A DNA stretch of 64,000 nucleotides from SAR324 cluster bacterium. GTDB lineage: Bacteria > SAR324 > XYD2-FULL-50-16. Position 1 is the first letter of the stretch, and every line of letters begins with the position of its first letter. Positions 59,699-64,000 of this stretch are shown piece after piece. The stretch covers positions 124,001-188,000 of the forward strand of contig JANQGX010000028.1 of assembly GCA_028282885.1 (NCBI GenBank). Direction: 5' to 3'. The position numbers and the translations under genes were made by a program. The notes below the pieces were generated by a model, which was not told where the DNA came from, did not search any database, and worked only from the letters and a program-made list of their open reading frames with translations.

Positions 59699-60559
59699 AT
59701 GGAACCCTTCAACATAATCTCCAGCAACCTGATGGAGTATCTGAGCATAAGTTCACTGGTATCTGGTCTTCGATTTGTGTTTTTGATTTTCATTTGCCTA
59801 CCGGGAATCTACCTCCTGAGTAATTGGATCAGAAAGCACCTGAGTCAAAAATTCACCCCTCAGCAAGCTATGATCGTCGGTAAGCTTGTCTTTTATTCTG
59901 GACTGTTTGTCATTTTTTTCTCCATTTTTAGCGAACTCGGATTCAAGTTGACTCATTTGTTGGGTGCAGCCGGTATTGCCGGCATCGCGGTCGGTTTTGC
60001 ATCACAAACCAGTGTTTCAAATATCATCAGCGGTCTTTTTTTGATCACAGAAAAGCCTTTTCAAGTAGATGATATTATAACTGTTCATGGAATAACAGGC
60101 ATTGTGCTCTCTATTGACACCCTGTCTGTCAAACTGAGAACTTTTGATAATAAATATGTTCGTATCCCGAACGAGACCATCATCAAGAACCACGTAACCA
60201 ATGTAACTCATTTTCCTATCAGGCGGATGGACATTAAAATTGGTATTGCCTACAAGGAGGATATTGGGAGGGTTCGCAAAATACTCACAGATGTTGCAAG
60301 GAGCAATCCGCTTTGCCTCAACGAACCGGAACCACTGGTCATATTCCTGGAATTCGGTAACTCAAGTCTTGATCTCCAGTTCTCAGTCTGGTTGGAAAAA
60401 TCAAACTGGCTTCCTTTAAAAAATAGCATTACTGAAGAGATAAAATTACGTTTTGATGAGGAGGAAATCGAGATACCCTTTCCCCATATGACGATCTATA
60501 CCGGTTCAGTAACAGATCCTTTGCCGATTAGGATATTCGGTGAAAAAAAGGAAATCTAA
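59699..60559 (+). CDS. Small-conductance mechanosensitive channel (MscS family)
   Basis: A 286-residue MscS-type channel. Three membrane helices (about 20-42, 58-80 and 84-110). The pore helix region LLGAAGIAGIAVGFASQTSVSNIISGLFLITEKPFQVDD holds the alternating Ala/Gly packing of TM3 and the VGD-like VDDII beta-domain entry. The C-terminal cytoplasmic domain includes KLRTFDNKYVRIPNETIIKNHVTN near 143-166. It would release solutes on hypo-osmotic shock. It follows DUF432 closely and precedes a pseudogene region. Confidence 0.94.
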   Translation: MEPFNIISSNLMEYLSISSLVSGLRFVFLIFICLPGIYLLSNWIRKHLSQKFTPQQAMIVGKLVFYSGLFVIFFSIFSELGFKLTHLLGAAGIAGIAVGFASQTSVSNIISGLFLITEKPFQVDDIITVHGITGIVLSIDTLSVKLRTFDNKYVRIPNETIIKNHVTNVTHFPIRRMDIKIGIAYKEDIGRVRKILTDVARSNPLCLNEPEPLVIFLEFGNSSLDLQFSVWLEKSNWLPLKNSITEEIKLRFDEEEIEIPFPHMTIYTGSVTDPLPIRIFGEKKEI

Positions 60560-60562
60560 CCT

Positions 60563-60835
60563 GAATTTGGGTTAGAAAGGAGAACGATCAGAAAACTTAC
60601 TCAGACACTGATTGACATTGCCCATCCGGAAGATCGATTTCAGCTTGTGGAACTGGCCAAGGAGAAGAATATCCTATTTAAAGACCAAGTGTTTCTGGCG
60701 GATTCGTGTCATCTTTGTCAGTCCGATATCAACGAGACCCAGGTTTTTGGAAAAGACACTGAAGTCCGATTCGGGGCTATTCGCCCCTCGGATGAAGAGT
60801 AGATGCGCAGACTGTTTTACAGTTTTTCTGATGAA
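60563..60835 (+). pseudogene. Remnant of an acetyl-CoA hydrolase/GNAT fusion protein
   Basis: Read in one frame the segment encodes TQTLIDIAHPEDRFQLVELA, then KNILFKDQVFLADSCHL, then GKDTEVRFGAIRPSDEE, an in-frame TAG (60800-60802) and MRRLFYSFSDE. This is the end of an acetyl-CoA hydrolase/transferase domain (IAHPxxRxxL) running into the start of the fused GNAT domain (GTxVxxRAIRPSDEE...MRRLFYxFSDE). Everything before and after is missing. Translation breaks off where a diadenylate cyclase remnant starts in another frame. Confidence 0.65.
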
Positions 60836-61354
60836 CATTGTTCTGATAACCCTCGGTTTGTTTTTTGTTTATAGCACAGTTAGAAGGCTTTGAACCTGGA
60901 AAATCCTGGTTGGAGTGATTCTGGCAGGCGGGATGTACATTGTCGCCCTATTATTGGATCTGGAAGGTATGGTCTGGATCTATGGCAATGTCAGCCAGGC
61001 TGCCGTAATCGGCTTTATTGTCCTGTTTCAACCGGAAATCAGAAAACTGTTTGAGGCTGCTGTCTCAGCAAGACGGCGAAGAAGAGGGAAAACGATGAGG
61101 ATTTTGCCGTCATAATGAGCGATGCTATCGAGAAACTGGCAAAATCAAAAACCGGAGCCCTGATAGTCTTTTCCGGAAAGGAACCGTTGGACAGTCATTT
61201 TTCCGGAGGGTTGACGGCTAATGCAGAGTTCAGTCTGCCTTTGATACTCAGCATTTTTGATTCAAGTTCACCGGGACATGAAGGCGCTGTGCTTGCTGAA
61301 AATGGCAAAATCGGTCGATTCGGTCTGCAGCTCCCGGTTTCACTGAGGTATTGA
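60831..61354 (+). pseudogene. Broken diadenylate cyclase (CdaA/DisA_N type)
   Basis: The segment carries a CdaA-like membrane part and catalytic DAC domain but is disrupted. MNIVLITLGLFFVYSTVRRL is followed by an in-frame TGA (60891-60893, probably once GGA) and TWKILVGVILAGG..., ending the membrane part in GFIVLFQPEIRKLFEAA. A frameshift between about 61080 and 61112 leads to the DAC part (AIEKLAKSKTGALIVF... LSIFDSSSPGHEGAVLAENG). The catalytic DGA reads EGA and the frame stops at LPVS, before the RHR motif. So c-di-AMP synthesis is lost. The gene lies between MscS and DUF3124, an osmotic setting where c-di-AMP would make sense. Confidence 0.75.
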
Positions 61355-61391
61355 AACGGTAAATGAAGTTATTAAAATCAAAAGGAGAATA

Positions 61392-61859
61392 ATGAAAGAA
61401 AATATTAGTTTTATGGTTTGCCTGTTTTTCCTGTTTACGGCTCCCCTGCCTCTTTTTTCTCAGGATGCTTTCTTACCTGCCAAAGGCCAAACAATATATG
61501 TTCCCGCCTACTCGCATATCTACAGTGGTGATCGAGGGAAACCATTTGCTTTGACCATCACTTTGAGCATTAGAAATGTGGATCTGAAACACCATATCAA
61601 AATCACACAAATCGATTATTATGAATCACAAGGGAAACTTTTGAAAAGACATCTGGAAAAATCCATCATTTTGAAACCACTGGAGTCGATTCGTTATATC
61701 GTTTCGCAAAGAGACAGGAGTGGCGGATCGGGGGCCAACTTCCTGGTCAGGTGGGAATCCAGCAAACCTGCCAATCCACCCCTTATTGAATCTATTATGA
61801 TTGGAACGCAGAATCAGCAAGGGGTATCCTTTACTTCCCGCGGTCGACCCTTGAATTGA
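61392..61859 (+). CDS. DUF3124 domain protein, exported
   Basis: A 155-residue protein of the DUF3124 family with an N-terminal signal (ISFMVCLFFLFTAPLPLFSQ, about 5-24). Conserved blocks: TIYVPAYSHIYSGDRGKPF near 35-53, LTITLSIRN, ITQIDYYESQGKLLKRHLE and DRSGGSGANFLVRWES near 113-128. AAGGAG before the ATG. A periplasmic location is expected; function unknown. It stands between a dead diadenylate cyclase and a convergent magnesium transporter. Confidence 0.88.
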   Translation: MKENISFMVCLFFLFTAPLPLFSQDAFLPAKGQTIYVPAYSHIYSGDRGKPFALTITLSIRNVDLKHHIKITQIDYYESQGKLLKRHLEKSIILKPLESIRYIVSQRDRSGGSGANFLVRWESSKPANPPLIESIMIGTQNQQGVSFTSRGRPLN

Positions 61860-62049
61860 TCAAATTAGCAAGAAGCAGTATAGCTTATAATAGGATCAAC
61901 AGTAAAAAAGCTGATTTCAAACCTTTTATCCGCTGCTATGGATAATCCATATCCCCCTGTCCAAAATCTCTGCAGGGTGATTCCTCTTCTTTTGGGAACA
62001 CAGGCCCGATGTCGGCGGAAATTTCATGGTTACCTATCGGTGGAAACAG

Positions 62050-63360
62050 CTATCGGATCAGAAGATCCTGGAATATCATCGCAAATCCGAGAAAAGCAAG
62101 AAAACCGATCACATCTGTCACAGTTGTAAGGATGATGCTTGAGCTTTGGGCAGGATCGATACCAACTTTTTTCATTGTCAGAGGGATAGATGCACCGGCA
62201 AGTCCGGCAAATATCAGATTTACCAGCATACCAAGTCCTATCACTAGACCTAGAAAAGGATTACCGTTCCAAATCCAGGCGACCAGTGATGTGACAATAC
62301 CAATTACCAATCCGTTTATAGCACCGATCTTACCCTCTTTTAAAATAAGTTGAACGGTTTTGTTTTTGGGAATTTCTCGCATGACGATACCGCGCATGAC
62401 CACCGCCAGCGACTGTGCTCCGGCGTTGCCGCCTTGGCCGGCCACAACCGGTAAAAAAACCGCCAGGATTGTCATTTTGGCGATGATTCCCTCAAATAAG
62501 GCAACAATTGCGGCTGCTAAAAATGCAGTCACCAGATTGATATGAAGCCAAGGTAGTCTTTTTTTAATTGAAAACACTATTGTGGAATAAACGCGTTCAT
62601 CTTTACCTGCACCAAACATTTGCTGGATATCCTTGGTGGTTTCCTCCTGAACACCGTGGATCATACGCTCAGCTTTTACTATACCAAGGATATGGTTCTC
62701 ACTATCAACAACTGGCGCAGCAAAATACTTCCTTTTTGCGAGTTCACGAGCGGCATCTTGACTGTCTGTAAAACAATGTAAAGCAAACAGTTCCTTGCGA
62801 CTGACCTCTTCCATTGTCTTATCTGGAGAAGCCAGCATCAAATCACGCATGTTCAGTACCCCGACCAGACGGCTGTTATCATCCACTATGTAGACGTAAG
62901 AAAACGGGAATCTGCTTTTGGCCAGCATACGAATCTTTTCGATTGCTTCAGCAACCCGAAGGTCATGTTTCAAAGCGATGAAATCAATGCTCATGGTTCG
63001 GCCAATGCTCCCTACCGGATAATCCAGTAGTTCACTGACCTTATCTTTGAGTTGACCGGAGATGCGTGTAGCGATTTTCGCACGTGCTTCCGTGGGGAGG
63101 CGCATTAGTATTGAAGCTAAGATTTGAGGTTCGATGAGTGATGTCAGTTCATCCAGAAACTGATCATCGGCATCTTTCAGAAGGGCTGCAGCGTATTCGA
63201 TCTGCAGAATCTTCACAACCTTGACTGCCAATGAAACAGGAAGAGATTTCAATACGGCAACTGCGTCGTCTTCTGTCATGTTTTCAAGAATTTGGGCAGC
63301 AGCGTCTAAATTGTGTTCAAAAAACAGTTTTGTCAGAGTGAGAAGCGAAGCATTTTCCAT
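62050..63360 (-). CDS. mgtE: Magnesium transporter MgtE
   Basis: A 436-residue MgtE/SLC41-type channel: N-terminal helical Mg2+-sensing domain (about 1-120), two CBS domains (about 125-245; MRDLMLASPDKTMEEVS), a connecting helix and five membrane segments (about 280-435) with the conserved VVAGQGGNAGAQSLAVVMRGI near 318-338 that lines the pore. The length is typical. No good ribosome site precedes the ATG and no M-box-like leader was seen upstream. Part of the ion/osmotic neighbourhood with MscS. Confidence 0.93.
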   Translation of the reverse strand: MENASLLTLTKLFFEHNLDAAAQILENMTEDDAVAVLKSLPVSLAVKVVKILQIEYAAALLKDADDQFLDELTSLIEPQILASILMRLPTEARAKIATRISGQLKDKVSELLDYPVGSIGRTMSIDFIALKHDLRVAEAIEKIRMLAKSRFPFSYVYIVDDNSRLVGVLNMRDLMLASPDKTMEEVSRKELFALHCFTDSQDAARELAKRKYFAAPVVDSENHILGIVKAERMIHGVQEETTKDIQQMFGAGKDERVYSTIVFSIKKRLPWLHINLVTAFLAAAIVALFEGIIAKMTILAVFLPVVAGQGGNAGAQSLAVVMRGIVMREIPKNKTVQLILKEGKIGAINGLVIGIVTSLVAWIWNGNPFLGLVIGLGMLVNLIFAGLAGASIPLTMKKVGIDPAQSSSIILTTVTDVIGFLAFLGFAMIFQDLLIR

Positions 63361-63534
63361 GAGGTTTTATTCGTAAGTTGTTAGCAAATGTCATAAGCGT
63401 GTTTGGCAGCGGCTTTTGGATTTACAGAAAAATCAACGGCAACCAAGGTTTTGTAAATGGTTTCATCTTTCCTGGTTTTGAGATGTTATCAGTTAAAAAC
63501 ATAATGTGGTCAAGACGAAAAAACTTAGGCGGAA

Positions 63535-63699
63535 TCATAGCACATCAACATCAAAACCTTCGGGTCTGTTCCTGTTAAATTTCGGAATTCTTATTGTCAA
63601 CAATCCGTTTTTATATGAAGCTTCGATATTCGCAGTATCTGAATTTGGCGATATTGGAATGCCCTGGTTGAAATTCCCATTATCCGGTGGAATATCGCG
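63535..63699 (-). pseudogene. C-terminal remnant of a small heat-shock protein (Hsp20)
   Basis: Fifty-four codons and a stop encode NFNQGIPISPNSDTANIEAS followed by YKNGLLTIRIPK and a short tail. This is the last third of the alpha-crystallin domain of Hsp20 proteins (VDxxxIEASYKNGVLTVxxPK). The N-terminal part is missing: the frame is cut at 63699, exactly where a perfect 27-bp hairpin begins, next to the second copy of the 250-bp repeat. Confidence 0.65.
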
Positions 63700-63757
63700 T
63701 TTAGTAGATCATAGAAACCCTTGCCTTTTGGGCAAGGGTTTCTATGATCTACTAAAC
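63699..63757. repeat. Perfect 27-bp inverted repeat (hairpin)
   Basis: Arms 63699-63725 and 63731-63757 are perfect inverted repeats (ends GTTTAGTAGATC... and ...GATCTACTAAAC) with a 5-nt loop TTTTG. The outer end of the right arm, ACTAAAC, is also the first seven bases of the direct repeat copy at 63751. It marks the point where the Hsp20 remnant is cut. It may be a terminator-like or mobile-element-derived structure. Confidence 0.88.
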
Positions 63758-64000
63758 TGATTGTACAGACAGGGGTTTTTTCAAATCAAGGAGAATCCTT
63801 CATCAGGATCAAACCGGGGGAGGATCATTTGAACAAAGGTTATGACATGGTTATGATGACATAGGGTTGCCTGCTAAATCGCACCTAATTTCCGCAAGCA
63901 ATTGCATAAGAAACATCACTTTCCTGCGGAGTCTCTGTCTAAATAAGAACCCAATTTGTATTAAGTTAACCAAAACTACTTATGGATGAAATCGCTGAAC
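63751..64000 (+). repeat. 250-bp direct repeat, copy 2 (runs to the window edge)
   Basis: Gap-free match to 57902-58151 at about 88% by hand count. It ends at the window boundary within a frame starting ATG at 63983 (MDEIAE), the counterpart of MDKIAE at 58133, so a gene probably begins here. No terminal inverted repeats of a known element. Confidence 0.85.

Noticed and set aside
63361..63534. Magnesium (M-box) riboswitch upstream of mgtE
   Set aside because: No long paired leader or terminator was recognisable between the start codon and the Hsp20 remnant.

Overview
The window reads as chromosomal DNA of a mesophilic anaerobic bacterium, most likely a Desulfobacterota (sulfate-reducer type) member. 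This is inferred from two tungsten/molybdenum aldehyde:ferredoxin oxidoreductase (AOR) family genes, a TRAP transporter operon under a sigma-54 promoter, fermentative amino-acid enzymes (alanine dehydrogenase, tryptophanase), a ferredoxin/flavin dihydropyrimidine dehydrogenase, and the DUF432/MscS/DUF3124/MgtE set. I see no rRNA, tRNA, CRISPR array, phage or intact insertion sequence.

Layout. 0.1-11 kb: a minus-strand operon (class III aminotransferase, dctP-dctQ-dctM, AOR) behind a near-consensus -24/-12 promoter, with alanine dehydrogenase and a universal stress protein divergent and a PAS-PAS-AAA+ sigma-54 activator beside them. Together they could import an amino acid, transaminate it onto pyruvate, recycle alanine and oxidise the resulting aldehyde. 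11.5-20 kb: sbcD-sbcC, a CYTH phosphatase, MarR-MATE with a visible promoter/operator, and a MocR-like aminotransferase. 20-25.5 kb: a second AOR with an MFS carrier, an MNT-HEPN pair and a TetR regulator. 25.8-30.5 kb: tryptophanase with a small overlapping leader ORF, an acyltransferase, a metallo-beta-lactamase-fold enzyme and an Lrp regulator.

30.7-41 kb: a complete reductive pyrimidine catabolic cluster. It holds PreT/PreA, dihydropyrimidinase, two unrelated amidohydrolases suited to N-carbamoyl-beta-alanine, a beta-amino acid aminotransferase and, divergently oriented, a CoA-acylating semialdehyde dehydrogenase. The route would be uracil/thymine to acetyl-CoA/propionyl-CoA.

41.5-50.4 kb: the most unusual block, a candidate second-messenger module. 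A Cache-sensor class III adenylate cyclase, an orphan periplasmic binding protein and a 902-residue protein joining two periplasmic sensor domains to an MFS carrier lie in a row. Next to them is a SulP anion permease with a STAS domain and a cyclic-nucleotide-binding domain.

51-64 kb: EamA/AraC, small enzymes (endonuclease V-like, GNAT, lipase, methyltransferase, flavodoxin-fold, ABM), then an osmotic/ion cluster (DUF432, MscS, DUF3124, MgtE).

A theme across the window is gene remnants between intact genes: LivG-like ATPase joined to an amidohydrolase tail, an MFS piece, a Usp tail, a MocR tail, an acetyl-CoA hydrolase-GNAT piece abutting a broken diadenylate cyclase, a small heat-shock protein tail, and a decayed small gene. 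A 250-bp direct repeat (57.9 and 63.75 kb) and two long perfect or near-perfect hairpins also lie between genes. All family assignments come from reading motifs by eye; no database search was run.
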